The notes below the pieces were generated by a model. That model was not told the DNA's origin. It ran no database searches and worked only from the letters and a program-made list of their open reading frames with translations. This document shows positions 9,439 through 18,076 of a DNA stretch of 64,000 bases, in pieces; position 1 is the stretch's first letter, and each line of letters opens with the position of its first letter. The position numbers and the translations under genes were made by a program. The stretch is from Sphingobacterium mizutaii (GTDB lineage Bacteria; Bacteroidota; Bacteroidia; Sphingobacteriales; Sphingobacteriaceae): NCBI RefSeq assembly GCF_900187125.1, contig NZ_LT906468.1, positions 4,526,001 through 4,590,000 on the forward strand, written 5' to 3'.

Positions 9439-10317
9439 ATGAAAAAGTCAACTTTATTATATTATTTCCTCTTTATATTTCTCTTCATTTCCTGCTCAAA
9501 AGAAGATGAAGGAAGGCAATTGCCTTACGATTATTCCCAGGAACAAGCGGTCGGTCTAGATGAACTTCTAGCGAAAACCGAATGGAAAACAACACAGATA
9601 AAGGATGGAATCGTGTGGAAATATTTTCATTTTCCCCAGCTTTTCGAATCCAAGCAGTACATCAATTTTTTTGAGATCGACTTAACAAAATCACCTTCAA
9701 TTGATATTCCACATGTGAAATCTGGATTCTTAAAAACCAGTGCTGCTGCTGTTCAAGCAAATGCCATGGTGGCCATCAATGGTTCGTATTTCAATACCAG
9801 CAAAGGTGGATCAACGGTATTCTTTAAATACGCAGGGGACATCATAAACCAAACGGTAAATGGTTTCGATTCACATCGAGAGAATGCGGCACTTATAGTT
9901 GATGCTACTGGAAAACCTAGGATCATTCAGAAGCCAAGTTCAGGTTGGTCATCCGTAGCAGAACCTTTTGCATTAGCAGGAGGTCCATTGATGATTGTCA
10001 ATGGAGAAGAACAAGAACAACTGAACGTGGATTTCAATACCGCCAGACACCCGAGAACGGCAATCGGAATCACTGCCGATCAAAAAATGATCTTATTAGT
10101 TGTGGATGGACGTTCGTCTCAATCACAGGGATTGAATATTATCCAATTATCTTCCCTAATGAAAGCCTTGGGTTGTATTTCAGCCGCTAATTTTGATGGC
10201 GGTGGTTCAAGTACCGCTTGGGCTAAAGACAAAGGAACTGTCAACTTCCCATCTGATAATGGAAAGTTTGACCACGAAGGCGAAAGGGCTGTATCAACGG
10301 TAATCACCATTAAATAA
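9439..10317 (+). CDS. phosphodiester glycosidase (NAGPA/DUF2233-like) lipoprotein
   Basis: The lipobox is at Cys19 (FLFISCSKED). The mature part matches the NAGPA family (PF09992), named for the enzyme that removes GlcNAc from a sugar-1-phosphodiester. Visible signatures are VAINGSYFNTSKGGS, RHPRTAIGITADQK with VVDGRSSQSQGLNIIQLS, and ANFDGGGSSTAW near the C-terminus, the family's most conserved block. Length (292 residues) is normal for the bacterial single-domain form. It is the last gene of the operon and is followed by a strong hairpin terminator. The likely role is cleavage of a sugar-phosphodiester bond in the imported or surface-bound glycan; the actual substrate is unknown. Confidence 0.85.
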   Translation: MKKSTLLYYFLFIFLFISCSKEDEGRQLPYDYSQEQAVGLDELLAKTEWKTTQIKDGIVWKYFHFPQLFESKQYINFFEIDLTKSPSIDIPHVKSGFLKTSAAAVQANAMVAINGSYFNTSKGGSTVFFKYAGDIINQTVNGFDSHRENAALIVDATGKPRIIQKPSSGWSSVAEPFALAGGPLMIVNGEEQEQLNVDFNTARHPRTAIGITADQKMILLVVDGRSSQSQGLNIIQLSSLMKALGCISAANFDGGGSSTAWAKDKGTVNFPSDNGKFDHEGERAVSTVITIK

Positions 10318-10368
10318 ACCGTTGACTCACTAAAAGAGCATTTCTATATAAGCTTTAACGGGTCACAT

Positions 10369-10403
10369 AACTAGGGAAAAGATTTCGCATCTTTTCCCTA
10401 GTT
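10369..10403 (+). terminator. operon terminator
   Basis: A perfect 15-bp inverted repeat (arm AACTAGGGAAAAGAT) with a 5-base loop TTCGC lies 51 bases after the glycosidase stop and is followed by a pyrimidine-rich stretch. It closes the glycan operon. The symmetry allows some activity on both strands. Confidence 0.8.
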
Positions 10404-10501
10404 AACTCTTCTTATAGGAATTTAAACTCTCAGCTCTGGTAACTGTTGAATAACAGAGCTATCAACAAAACAATCACCTTTCCTTATCTGTTCTTTATCT
10501 A

Positions 10502-12178
10502 ATGGATAACAAACAAAAAACACACAGATGGAAAATCTGGGTAGGCATCCTTGCCGCCTTGGTTTTATTGATATTAGGGGGGCTATATTTTGTTTCTTAT
10601 AAATTGGGATCCATGTTGGACAAGAAGCTGAAGGAAGGAATCACCAAATCCTCCGAAGGACTTTACAGCATTGAATATAGTGACCTGGACTTAAATATCG
10701 TGGGTGGTAACCTTACACTAAAAGACATTCTTCTCAAAAATGACAGTACCGCATATATAAAGTTGGATAGCGCAAAAAAAGCACCCAATATTAGGTTTGA
10801 AGCTAGGGCGGATCGTTTGGCGATTAGTGGTGCCAGTGTATGGGGGTTATTGGTCAATAAGAAGATCGATATCGGAACCATTGCTTTGGATTCCTTGAAA
10901 GCGAAGGTTCTACTCCGGGATAGGCCATATAATGAAAAGGAAGAGAAAGACTCTTATGCTATGATCAAAGATCGTTTTAAGTCTTGGGGAGTAGATAAGT
11001 TTCGGGCGAATGGCATTGCTTTGGAACTTGCAGACCTAAACATGGAAGGTACTAAACCAAAAAAGGTGAAGGGGGTTGACATAGCCGTTTACAATTTTCT
11101 GATTGATGAACATTCGGGCACTGACAGTACGAGGTTTCTGTATTCCAAGGATATTTCATTGCACATTCCGGGGTTCAAGACCAATTTGGAGGGGGCGCCC
11201 TATACCTTTAGCTTCAAAGACCTAAAGTTCAGCTCAAAAAATCGGGATGTACAGATTTCCAAGTTGAGCTTGCAGCCTACATTGAGCTTGGAGGCTTTTG
11301 CAAAACAGGACAAACTTAACAAACCAAGGATAGAACTGGACCTGGATTCAACATGGATTACAGGTATAAATATGCAGAAACTATTGGCAGAAAAATTATT
11401 TGAGGCCGATAGTGCTCATGTTGTCGCTGGAGTTTTTGATCTTTCCAAGGACAAACGCTATCAATTGGAGAACGTGTCCAAAGTAGGTCAATCGCCAGCC
11501 CAACAGTTCATGAAAGTAGGCTTGCCATTTTCTGTAAAGGCAGTAAAAGTAAGCGGCATAGACCTCAGTTATGCACAGATCAGCGATAAGTACTTTAGGG
11601 AAGGAAAAATAGAGTTCAAAAACATCTGGGGAACATTGAAGAATGTCAGCAACGATACAACTGTTTTGCGCAGAAACAAATTTATGACGGCAGAATTGGT
11701 GGGCAATATTTATGGGGAAGGCCGTTTGAGTGCGTTTTTCACCTTTGACATGCTCAGCAAGGCTGGCAATCACTCTTATAAGGGGGGCTTGACGGCTATG
11801 AAAGTAGGTGCTTACAACCGGATTTTGGAACCGCTATTGAATATTAGATTGGCTGATGGAAATATTGAAAAGATTACTTTTGATATGCATGGCAATGATG
11901 TGAAGAATTGGGGGAAGTTCAGGTTTGACTACAACCATCTGAAGGTTGATGTATTGAAGCATCCTGAAAAGGGACCTGGCAAGAAAGGCATTCTTTCTTT
12001 TATAGCAAACAAATTCTTTATCAATGACAGCAACCCCGATGCAAATGGGAAGTATCATGTTGCTCTGGTTGATTATGAACGAAATCCAAATCACCCTTTT
12101 TTCAAGGTGGTATGGCATAGTTTGTTGCAAGGGATTATTGAATGTACAGGGACGGACCCTAAATATTTGGCTTTGTAA
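10502..12178 (+). CDS. membrane-anchored AsmA-like / hypothetical protein
   Basis: The product has 558 residues. A basic start (MDNKQKTHRWKIW) and one transmembrane segment at about 11-32 (VGILAALVLLILGGLYFVSY) are followed by a large periplasmic beta-rich region. Patterns such as YSIEYSDLDLNIVGGNLTL, IDIGTIALDSLKAKVLL and ITFDMHGNDV resemble the repeated strand units of AsmA/TamB/DUF748 proteins, which form hydrophobic grooves for lipid transfer between membranes. No catalytic motifs are seen. It is separated from the glycan operon by a terminator and has its own 98-base upstream gap, so it is probably an independent chromosomal gene. Family assignment is by pattern only. Confidence 0.6.
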   Translation: MDNKQKTHRWKIWVGILAALVLLILGGLYFVSYKLGSMLDKKLKEGITKSSEGLYSIEYSDLDLNIVGGNLTLKDILLKNDSTAYIKLDSAKKAPNIRFEARADRLAISGASVWGLLVNKKIDIGTIALDSLKAKVLLRDRPYNEKEEKDSYAMIKDRFKSWGVDKFRANGIALELADLNMEGTKPKKVKGVDIAVYNFLIDEHSGTDSTRFLYSKDISLHIPGFKTNLEGAPYTFSFKDLKFSSKNRDVQISKLSLQPTLSLEAFAKQDKLNKPRIELDLDSTWITGINMQKLLAEKLFEADSAHVVAGVFDLSKDKRYQLENVSKVGQSPAQQFMKVGLPFSVKAVKVSGIDLSYAQISDKYFREGKIEFKNIWGTLKNVSNDTTVLRRNKFMTAELVGNIYGEGRLSAFFTFDMLSKAGNHSYKGGLTAMKVGAYNRILEPLLNIRLADGNIEKITFDMHGNDVKNWGKFRFDYNHLKVDVLKHPEKGPGKKGILSFIANKFFINDSNPDANGKYHVALVDYERNPNHPFFKVVWHSLLQGIIECTGTDPKYLAL

Positions 12179-12549
12179 TTGTCCCACTATCCATTTTCAA
12201 AAATATCGCCAACAGTCTTCGTATACTTCGTATATATCGTTGAATCGTCCTCGCGGACTCTTTTTCAACGACCTGCGTTCAACTCGCAGTCGGCGAGCAA
12301 TTCTGAGATTGTGCAAATTCGGAGGGCACGAAAATTTACATGGGGGTATATATGTAAAAAATGGAGTCCAATATTTTAATCTCTTCAAAAAAGTGAGACG
12401 AAATTCTGCTTTTTTACTGGTTTTTCACTATTTTTATGAAAGGAATAATTAATAAAATTTTTAACTCCTCGTTTTAACAAAACTTTAAAAATTCAGGCTT
12501 TAAACACACTTCAGTGCCATAAACCAAAAAAACCACCCCTATTATCTAG
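12179..12549. other. non-coding gap
   Basis: These 371 bases show no convincing gene on either strand. Short self-complementary stretches occur (for example GTCCTCGCGGAC around 12247-12258), with an AT-rich second half. Base composition changes near 12400, which together with the orphan remnant just downstream may mark an old insertion boundary. Confidence 0.4.
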
Positions 12550-12717
12550 AGATGGTTTCCAGTGAACCCACTGGTACAAAACTCGAACTCTTTATTGGAA
12601 GATTTAAGGCGATTGAACCAATTGAAAGACACCTCTTATAAGTATGATCTAGATAAAAATAAAGTTAGCTCCGCTAAACCGAAAATTATCTTAAACACGG
12701 AAAAACGGAAATTGTAA
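12550..12717 (+). pseudogene. orphan coding remnant, unknown family
   Basis: An open frame of 55 codons runs from an in-frame TAG (12547-12549) to TAA at 12715-12717. It contains the hydrophilic helix-like stretch NSLLEDLRRLNQLKDTSY and ends KPKIILNTEKRKL. It has no ATG near its beginning and looks like the C-terminal end of a longer protein. I do not recognise the family. It lies on the opposite strand to the carotenoid operon, tail to tail with only 6 bases between them, consistent with a recombination scar. Confidence 0.4.
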
Positions 12718-12723
12718 AAAATG

Positions 12724-13611
12724 TCAATAAAGAAAGCTATACTCAAATTTAAAGCCGGTTTGTTTTATTTTGTAATTGCTAACCCTAGAACCCTTTAACA
12801 ACATCACGGACATTTCCCCCAAAAATAACCTTACCAGAAATGCTGGTACATTGGGCAGAAAGCTCGTTTTTCCAAATAATTGGAGCAGTGTTTTAGAAAA
12901 ATCATTCATCATAATGTGCTCGGAAGAAACAGCATTAAAAACCCCGCTGAGTTCATCTGTCTTCAAGATGAATTCATACAACCGGACTAAATCCCGGATA
13001 TCAATCCAGGGTAAGTATTGCCTGCCATTTCCTAAAGATGTATTGATGCCCAACTTCCCCAAAGGTGCTAATTTTTGATACATACCACCATCTCTCCCAA
13101 TGACAACGCCTTTTCTTAAAATCACGGTAGCAACACCCAAACTGTCAAATTGCAGTGCTGTTTTTTCCCATTTCCGGCAAACCGAAGCCAAAAAATCGCT
13201 GCCGTTGTTGGATTTCTCTGTAAATATTTCATCCGTAGTAATCGCACCATAATAACCTACGGCGGAAGATGAAATGAAGATATCTATGCTAAAATTCCTT
13301 GTTTTAACATAGGTAAAAAGTAAATCTATTGCCTTGGTCCGACTTTCGATTATTTCAACTTTCCTTTTTTCCGTCCAACGCTTTTCGGTAATGTTTGCGC
13401 CTGTTAGATTGATGATTTTCGAAACGCCCTCAAATGCTTTTTCATCAATAAATCCTTTCTTTATATCCCATTCAAAATACCGAATGTTCTCCATGCTGCT
13501 GATTTTGTTCCTCCGTGTTAACACATTGACCATATAACCACAATTTACTAGGTGCTTTATCAATGCTTTTCCGACAAAACCTGTACCTCCGGCGATTAAT
13601 ATCTTTTTCAT
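12724..13611 (-). CDS. TIGR01777-family NAD(P)-dependent epimerase (YfcH-like)
   Basis: The protein has 295 residues with the N-terminal Rossmann motif IAGGTGFVGKALIKHLV, the family block KIINLTGANITEKRWTEKRK, SSSAVGYYG around the active Ser/Tyr, and ILRKGVVIGRDGGMYQKL. This is the TIGR01777/YfcH group of extended short-chain dehydrogenases, whose physiological substrate is not established. It is the last gene of the carotenoid operon: its ATG overlaps the idi stop (ATGA). Being co-transcribed with isoprenoid genes suggests a linked redox or repair role, but that is inference. Confidence 0.85.
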   Translation of the reverse strand: MKKILIAGGTGFVGKALIKHLVNCGYMVNVLTRRNKISSMENIRYFEWDIKKGFIDEKAFEGVSKIINLTGANITEKRWTEKRKVEIIESRTKAIDLLFTYVKTRNFSIDIFISSSAVGYYGAITTDEIFTEKSNNGSDFLASVCRKWEKTALQFDSLGVATVILRKGVVIGRDGGMYQKLAPLGKLGINTSLGNGRQYLPWIDIRDLVRLYEFILKTDELSGVFNAVSSEHIMMNDFSKTLLQLFGKTSFLPNVPAFLVRLFLGEMSVMLLKGSRVSNYKIKQTGFKFEYSFLY

Positions 13612-14126
13612 GAATTGATTTTTGAAAGCAGCTCCGGAAAGGCCTGTCTGAACCAGACCGTATAATGTGATGGATTATTTTTTATATCAGATAGAATTTC
13701 ATCCGCATTGATCCACTTATAGTCCTGTACTTCATCTTTGTTTAAAACAGGACATTGGTCAGAATAACCAACAAAAACATAATCCAGCTCATGCTCTGTC
13801 AAATTGTTTTCAACCCGCTCATTGTATATAAATGAATAGACCAATCTTAAATCACATTTCAGTCCCATTTCATAGATTAACCGCTCCTCTGCACTTGAAG
13901 TAACGTCTTCTCCCCATTGCGGATGCGAACAACAGGTATTTGTCCATAACCCTGCTCCGTGGTACTTGTGGTTTGCCCGCTGCTGTAAAAGCAATTCTCC
14001 TTTACCATTGAAAATAAATACCGAAAATGCCCTGTGAAGATATCCTTGCACGTGTGCAGACAGCTTTTCCATTTCAGCAATGGCATTATCGTTTTCATCG
14101 ACCAGTACTACATTATTTCTTTCCAT
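13608..14126 (-). CDS. idi: isopentenyl-diphosphate delta-isomerase, type I
   Basis: This Nudix-fold enzyme of 172 residues interconverts IPP and DMAPP, the starter for carotenoid chains. His25 and His31 lie in HVQGYLHRAF, the catalytic Cys is in TNTCCSHP (62-69), and the essential Glu pair sits in NLTEHELDYVFVG. The QQRANHKYHGAGLW segment is typical. Placing idi in the pigment operon would raise precursor supply when pigments are made. It overlaps the downstream epimerase start and follows the photolyase after 18 bases. Confidence 0.95.
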   Translation of the reverse strand: MERNNVVLVDENDNAIAEMEKLSAHVQGYLHRAFSVFIFNGKGELLLQQRANHKYHGAGLWTNTCCSHPQWGEDVTSSAEERLIYEMGLKCDLRLVYSFIYNERVENNLTEHELDYVFVGYSDQCPVLNKDEVQDYKWINADEILSDIKNNPSHYTVWFRQAFPELLSKINS

Positions 14127-14144
14127 TTTACTATAATTAAAAAG

Positions 14145-15452
14145 TTATTGATTGTTTTTCCGCAAAGCTTCTCCATATACATTCAATGCTCTGTCTCTTG
14201 CGTAGCTGTGCTCTACTACCGGTTGGGGATAAGCATCTGTTCCAAATTCGGGTACCCACCTTCTAATATATTCCAGCTTTTTGTCAAACCTATCCGTTTG
14301 AACAGTTGGATTAAAAATCCTGAAATAAGGTGCAGAATCGCAACCTGAACCCGATGTCCACTGCCAATTTCCATTGTTAGCGGACAAATCATAGTCATTC
14401 AACTTTTGAGCAAAATAAGCCTCGCCCCAACGCCAATCTATCAATAGATGTTTGCATAGGAAACTCGCTACAATCATCCGGACCCGATTGTGCATATATC
14501 CTGTTTCATTTAATTGTCGCATTCCGGCATCTACAATTGGGTAGCCTGTTTCTCCCCTGCACCATTTTTCAAACTCTTGCTCATCGTTTCGCCATTTGAT
14601 GTTATCGTATTTCGCTTTGAAAGACTGAGTTACTACTTTCGGGAAATGATACAGAATCTGCATAAAAAACTCCCGCCAGATCAATTCATTCAGCCATGTT
14701 CGATTGTGGCTCATTGCAAAAGCTACGCATTTACGAATACTGATGGTACCAAATCTAAGAGCGATGCTCAGCACGGTTGTCCATTGCATTGCCGGATAAT
14801 CCCTGAATTTGTCGTATTCATCAACGATGGTCGCATCTAATTCCGGCTTTTCAAAAGTGATGTCTGTTTTTTTAAAGCCAATCTCACTTAACGAATGGAT
14901 TTCGGCAAAGTCTTGCCTGAAAAAGTTAGCGTAATCAGAATTATGCAACTTGTAATCTTTTGCTGTCAATAACTCTTTCCATTTTTTTGAATATGGGGTA
15001 TAAACCGTATAGGGTGTACCGTCGTTTTTCATCACATCGTTTTTGTCAAAAATGACCTGATCTTTGAATGTCTTAAAAAGAACGTCCCGCTCGTTGAAAA
15101 ACTGGTGAATGTCCTTATCTCGTTTAATGGCTTGCGGCTCATAATCACAATTGCAGAAAACACCCTGAATAGCATATCTTTCGGAAAGCATTTTAAAAAT
15201 ATCGGACGGGTTGCCATAAAATGTATTCAGCCTTGCGTCGAATTTATTCAATTCGTTATTTATTGCCAAAAGTACCTGATGGATGTAGTCAACCCTTCGG
15301 TCTTTTTTATCTTCTAATTTATTTAAGATGGTTTCGTCAAAAATAAAAACCGGTAACACGGGGAATTCATAAGCAAGGGCTTGATATAACCCTACATTAT
15401 CTTCCAAACGCAGATCTCGGCGAAACCAAAAAATAGAGACTTTACTTTTCAT
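14145..15452 (-). CDS. phrB: deoxyribodipyrimidine photolyase
   Basis: This protein of 435 residues repairs UV-induced pyrimidine dimers using blue light. The N-terminal antenna-domain start SIFWFRRDLRLEDN is clear. The FAD-binding half contains LIWREFFMQILYHFP, GYPIVDAGMRQLNETGYMHNR split by normal spacing, NNGNWQWTSGSGCDSAPYF and RIFNPTVQTDRFD. These fit class I CPD photolyases rather than DASH cryptochromes. The start ATG overlaps the end of the lipocalin gene by 11 bases, so the enzyme is produced with the carotenoid genes. That makes sense as a joint light/UV defence set. Confidence 0.95.
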   Translation of the reverse strand: MKSKVSIFWFRRDLRLEDNVGLYQALAYEFPVLPVFIFDETILNKLEDKKDRRVDYIHQVLLAINNELNKFDARLNTFYGNPSDIFKMLSERYAIQGVFCNCDYEPQAIKRDKDIHQFFNERDVLFKTFKDQVIFDKNDVMKNDGTPYTVYTPYSKKWKELLTAKDYKLHNSDYANFFRQDFAEIHSLSEIGFKKTDITFEKPELDATIVDEYDKFRDYPAMQWTTVLSIALRFGTISIRKCVAFAMSHNRTWLNELIWREFFMQILYHFPKVVTQSFKAKYDNIKWRNDEQEFEKWCRGETGYPIVDAGMRQLNETGYMHNRVRMIVASFLCKHLLIDWRWGEAYFAQKLNDYDLSANNGNWQWTSGSGCDSAPYFRIFNPTVQTDRFDKKLEYIRRWVPEFGTDAYPQPVVEHSYARDRALNVYGEALRKNNQ

Positions 15453-16005
15453 TCAGAAATGGATTATCGTTCCTGTCGTGCTTTACCCAAATCAGTTTAG
15501 AAGTATCGTAGCCAATCCGTTGCGCAATTTTCAGATAGTTTGTTTTAACCTCATCCGGAATATCTTTTGTTCTTGATAAAATCCATAAATATTTCAAATT
15601 TTTTCCAGCGACCAACGCATATTGATAATTTTCGTCCAATGCAATTACATTGTATCCTGCATAAAAAGGGCCGAAGAAACTTACTTTTAATTTAGCGGTA
15701 TATTTATCTTCCCTGAATTTTGCTAAGCCGACGGCTTTTTTCCATTTCTCTTTCTTATAGTTGTAACCGCTGTTCAACACAGTGACATTACCATCTTCGT
15801 TCAGGCTGTATTGGGCGGAAACATTGTCCAAATCCTTTTCAAAACGAAAATCAAAACGGGCAATTTCATACCACGCCCCCAGATATCTATCTACATCAAA
15901 GTTTTCGACCGCTTTTGCCTTTTTTGGAATCGAGGCACAGGAATTCAAAAGTGCAAGAAATCCCAAGGAACAGACTACAACTAAAATTTTATTTTTTGCT
16001 TTCAT
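15442..16005 (-). CDS. bacterial lipocalin (Blc-like) lipoprotein
   Basis: I chose the ATG at 16005, which gives MKAKNKILVVVCSLGFLALL with lipobox Cys23 (NSCAS); a start further upstream would only add residues overlapping crtYcd. The mature part has the lipocalin signature YLGAWYEIARFDFRFEKD, then VTVLNSGYNYKKEKW and LWILSRTKDIP, close to Blc. Such proteins bind fatty acids or lysophospholipids in the outer membrane. In this operon it may carry or protect pigments or oxidised lipids; this is inference. It overlaps crtYcd by 17 bases and the photolyase by 11. Confidence 0.9.
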   Translation of the reverse strand: MKAKNKILVVVCSLGFLALLNSCASIPKKAKAVENFDVDRYLGAWYEIARFDFRFEKDLDNVSAQYSLNEDGNVTVLNSGYNYKKEKWKKAVGLAKFREDKYTAKLKVSFFGPFYAGYNVIALDENYQYALVAGKNLKYLWILSRTKDIPDEVKTNYLKIAQRIGYDTSKLIWVKHDRNDNPFLNEK

Positions 16006-16690
16006 TATGCGTTTGTTTAAATATTTTAAAAAAGTAAAGCACCAAAAGAAATTGCGTATATCCATAAACAGCATCCTCAATTGGTATCGTTAGTATTCTT
16101 ATGCCTAGAAAATCTCCGGGATTGTAATTTACGATAGGCGTTTCTATCCCAGTTCCGGTCAGCACGCCATTTACAGGAAAAAAACCTAACATCAATATCG
16201 TAAACACGAAAGATGCCTTGCCAATCCAATCTGCCCGAGCAATGAAATGCAGGTAAATTAAAGTTGTTATGGTAGCGATAGCCGTTAACAATGTATAGAT
16301 TTTATCATAATGCAACAAAGCCATAATCGAACAGACAATCACACTAACGAAAACGATCAGGTTATTAAAGCCGGATAGCCATCCTAACTTGAAAAACTTA
16401 TCAAAACAGAAATAGGTAAACACGCATGAAAACGGAATGAAAATAAAGAAAAGCCATTCTTCAAGAGGCAATCCCGCTATCACTATTCCAAGTGTATAAT
16501 CTGTATTGAACCACCAAACACCTTTTGCCGTAAACCATATATCCCAAGAAATAAATGGTATAGCAACGAAAATCGCAGATTTTATAAATGCTCCAAAATA
16601 ACGGTTAAAGAGAATTCGCCTATCGTAAGATGCGATGAAACATATGATGACCGTAAAAAACAACACTAATGAGTAAGTATATGCTATCAT
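15989..16690 (-). CDS. crtYcd: lycopene cyclase, CrtYcd-type membrane protein
   Basis: The product of 233 residues has about seven hydrophobic segments. It carries both halves of the heterodimeric-type cyclase fused in one chain, each with its catalytic motif: PLEEW at 75-79 and PIEDAVYG at 203-210. This enzyme turns linear lycopene into beta-carotene and is the form usual in Bacteroidota. The start ATG shares bases with the crtZ stop (ATGA overlap). Its presence with crtZ predicts a zeaxanthin-type end product. Confidence 0.95.
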   Translation of the reverse strand: MIAYTYSLVLFFTVIICFIASYDRRILFNRYFGAFIKSAIFVAIPFISWDIWFTAKGVWWFNTDYTLGIVIAGLPLEEWLFFIFIPFSCVFTYFCFDKFFKLGWLSGFNNLIVFVSVIVCSIMALLHYDKIYTLLTAIATITTLIYLHFIARADWIGKASFVFTILMLGFFPVNGVLTGTGIETPIVNYNPGDFLGIRILTIPIEDAVYGYTQFLLVLYFFKIFKQTHNESKK

Positions 16691-17145
16691 TTTTTCTCGG
16701 AGTTAAAATACATTTTAAAATACTTGAAAGGCACATATAGAAAACCAAAACACTCGCCATCTTCTTTGCCGATATGCTTGTGATGTTGTTTGTGTGCTCT
16801 GCGCAGTGCCAAAAAGTAAGGGTTCTGGGTTCGGGACAGAAATTTAATCCGTTGGTGGATAAAAATATCGTGAACAAAAAAATAAGCCATTCCATAAAGC
16901 ATAATGCCCAATCCGATAAAAAACAGATAATTGAAATTTTCTAACGAACCAAAATACATCAAAGCAATAGTCGGTATAGCAAATATGACAAAGAAATAGT
17001 CGTTCTTTTCAAGAACGCCCTCATTGCTGTGGTCGTGATGGTCTCTGTGCAAGAACCAAAGGAAACCGTGCATAACATATTTGTGGATAATCCAGGTTGC
17101 CCCTTCCATTAATGTAAATGTGAGCAATACGATTAAAAAAGCCAT
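16687..17145 (-). CDS. crtZ: beta-carotene hydroxylase
   Basis: This membrane di-iron hydroxylase of the fatty acid hydroxylase superfamily (152 residues) adds 3-hydroxyl groups to beta-ionone rings to give zeaxanthin. The histidine clusters are all visible: HKYVMH (21-26), HRDHHDH (33-39), FVHDIFIHQR, and the closing RRAHKQHHKH. About four hydrophobic segments surround them. It is coupled to crtYcd (4-base overlap) and starts 1 base after the SRPBCC gene ends. Confidence 0.95.
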   Translation of the reverse strand: MAFLIVLLTFTLMEGATWIIHKYVMHGFLWFLHRDHHDHSNEGVLEKNDYFFVIFAIPTIALMYFGSLENFNYLFFIGLGIMLYGMAYFFVHDIFIHQRIKFLSRTQNPYFLALRRAHKQHHKHIGKEDGECFGFLYVPFKYFKMYFNSEKK

Positions 17146-17146
17146 A

Positions 17147-17614
17147 TCAGTTCTTCATTGTGTTAAATTTTTTTTCTAAAACGTCGTATCGGAAATCAAA
17201 GATGTACGCCAATTTATTTTTCACAAAAAGTAGATGTGCCATCTTCCCAAAAAAGCCGAAAGGCAATTCATAATCTACCGTATCTTTCATCAGCACTCCG
17301 CCTTTGTTGGGAATAAATTCGTGAAAATGGGTCCAGTATTTATAAGGTCCTTTCTCCTGAAAATCAGTAAAGCTTTTATTTGATTCCACATGGGTAATTC
17401 TCGTTCTCCACTTCAAAGGAACTTTCAGCAACGGCGAAACGATATAATCGATAACCATTCCTTCAGCAATCTGTTCCCTGTTATAATCAGACAGCACAGT
17501 AAAACGCATATCTTTGGGTGTGATCTTCGAAAGGTTCTTGGGAGAAGAGAAAAAATCCCAAGCTGTTTCGATATCGCAATACAATTGTTGCTGCCTGTAT
17601 AATCGATGTTTCAT
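17147..17614 (-). CDS. SRPBCC/START-fold ligand-binding protein
   Basis: The product has 155 residues. The start RQQQLYCDIETAWDFFSSPKNLSKITP is typical of the polyketide cyclase/SRPBCC superfamily (the so-called cell-division-inhibitor-like group), with a hydrophobic pocket for lipids or isoprenoids. No enzymatic residue is obvious. Homologues beside carotenoid genes in Bacteroidota suggest a role in pigment binding or handling, which is inference. It lies between the unknown gene at 17618 and crtZ with gaps of 3 and 1 bases. Confidence 0.8.
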   Translation of the reverse strand: MKHRLYRQQQLYCDIETAWDFFSSPKNLSKITPKDMRFTVLSDYNREQIAEGMVIDYIVSPLLKVPLKWRTRITHVESNKSFTDFQEKGPYKYWTHFHEFIPNKGGVLMKDTVDYELPFGFFGKMAHLLFVKNKLAYIFDFRYDVLEKKFNTMKN

Positions 17615-17617
17615 TGC

Positions 17618-18076
17618 TTAGTCTTTTAAAAGTGTTTCTATATTTTTCCGCAAAATATCCGACCCGATTTGATGGTGGTTTTCCTTAATAAATTCGGTAT
17701 CCTCATTTATGTTTGATTTATATCCCAAAAAAGAGGGAGCATTTTTTTGAACCGAAAGCCGGATAAACCTTAATTCCACATTGGAAGGTTCTTTTTTGAT
17801 TGCCTGCTCGATGTTTTTCTTCCCTTCTTTAAATGTATTGAGTTTACTTATAGGGCTAAAGATGTGATTTGCCCAAATGGTTTGCAAAGCACCTAAATAA
17901 GCCAGATGAGTAGCCGAATTGTCTTTTGCTTTATCCAAATCCGCAATCATTTTTTTGCACAATTCTTTATCTGATACCAGCTTGTTGTAATTAGCCCTTA
18001 CTACATCCAAACCTGTTCCATTAAAATTTATCAAAAAGAATATAGTCGATATTAATAAACCAAGAAATTTCATCAC
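17618..18076 (-). CDS. exported protein of unknown function in the carotenoid operon
   Basis: This 152-residue protein has an N-terminal hydrophobic signal (FLGLLISTIFFLINFN). The mature part is helical and charged, with stretches such as NATHLAYLGALQTIWANH-like (DNSATHLAYLGALQTIWA) and NIEQAIKKEPSNVELRFIRL, recalling a TPR-type helix pair. I do not recognise a named family. It is translationally tied to crtB (ATGA overlap) and to the SRPBCC gene (3-base gap). The firm placement inside the operon suggests a contribution to pigment assembly or transport. Confidence 0.7.
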   Translation of the reverse strand: MMKFLGLLISTIFFLINFNGTGLDVVRANYNKLVSDKELCKKMIADLDKAKDNSATHLAYLGALQTIWANHIFSPISKLNTFKEGKKNIEQAIKKEPSNVELRFIRLSVQKNAPSFLGYKSNINEDTEFIKENHHQIGSDILRKNIETLLKD

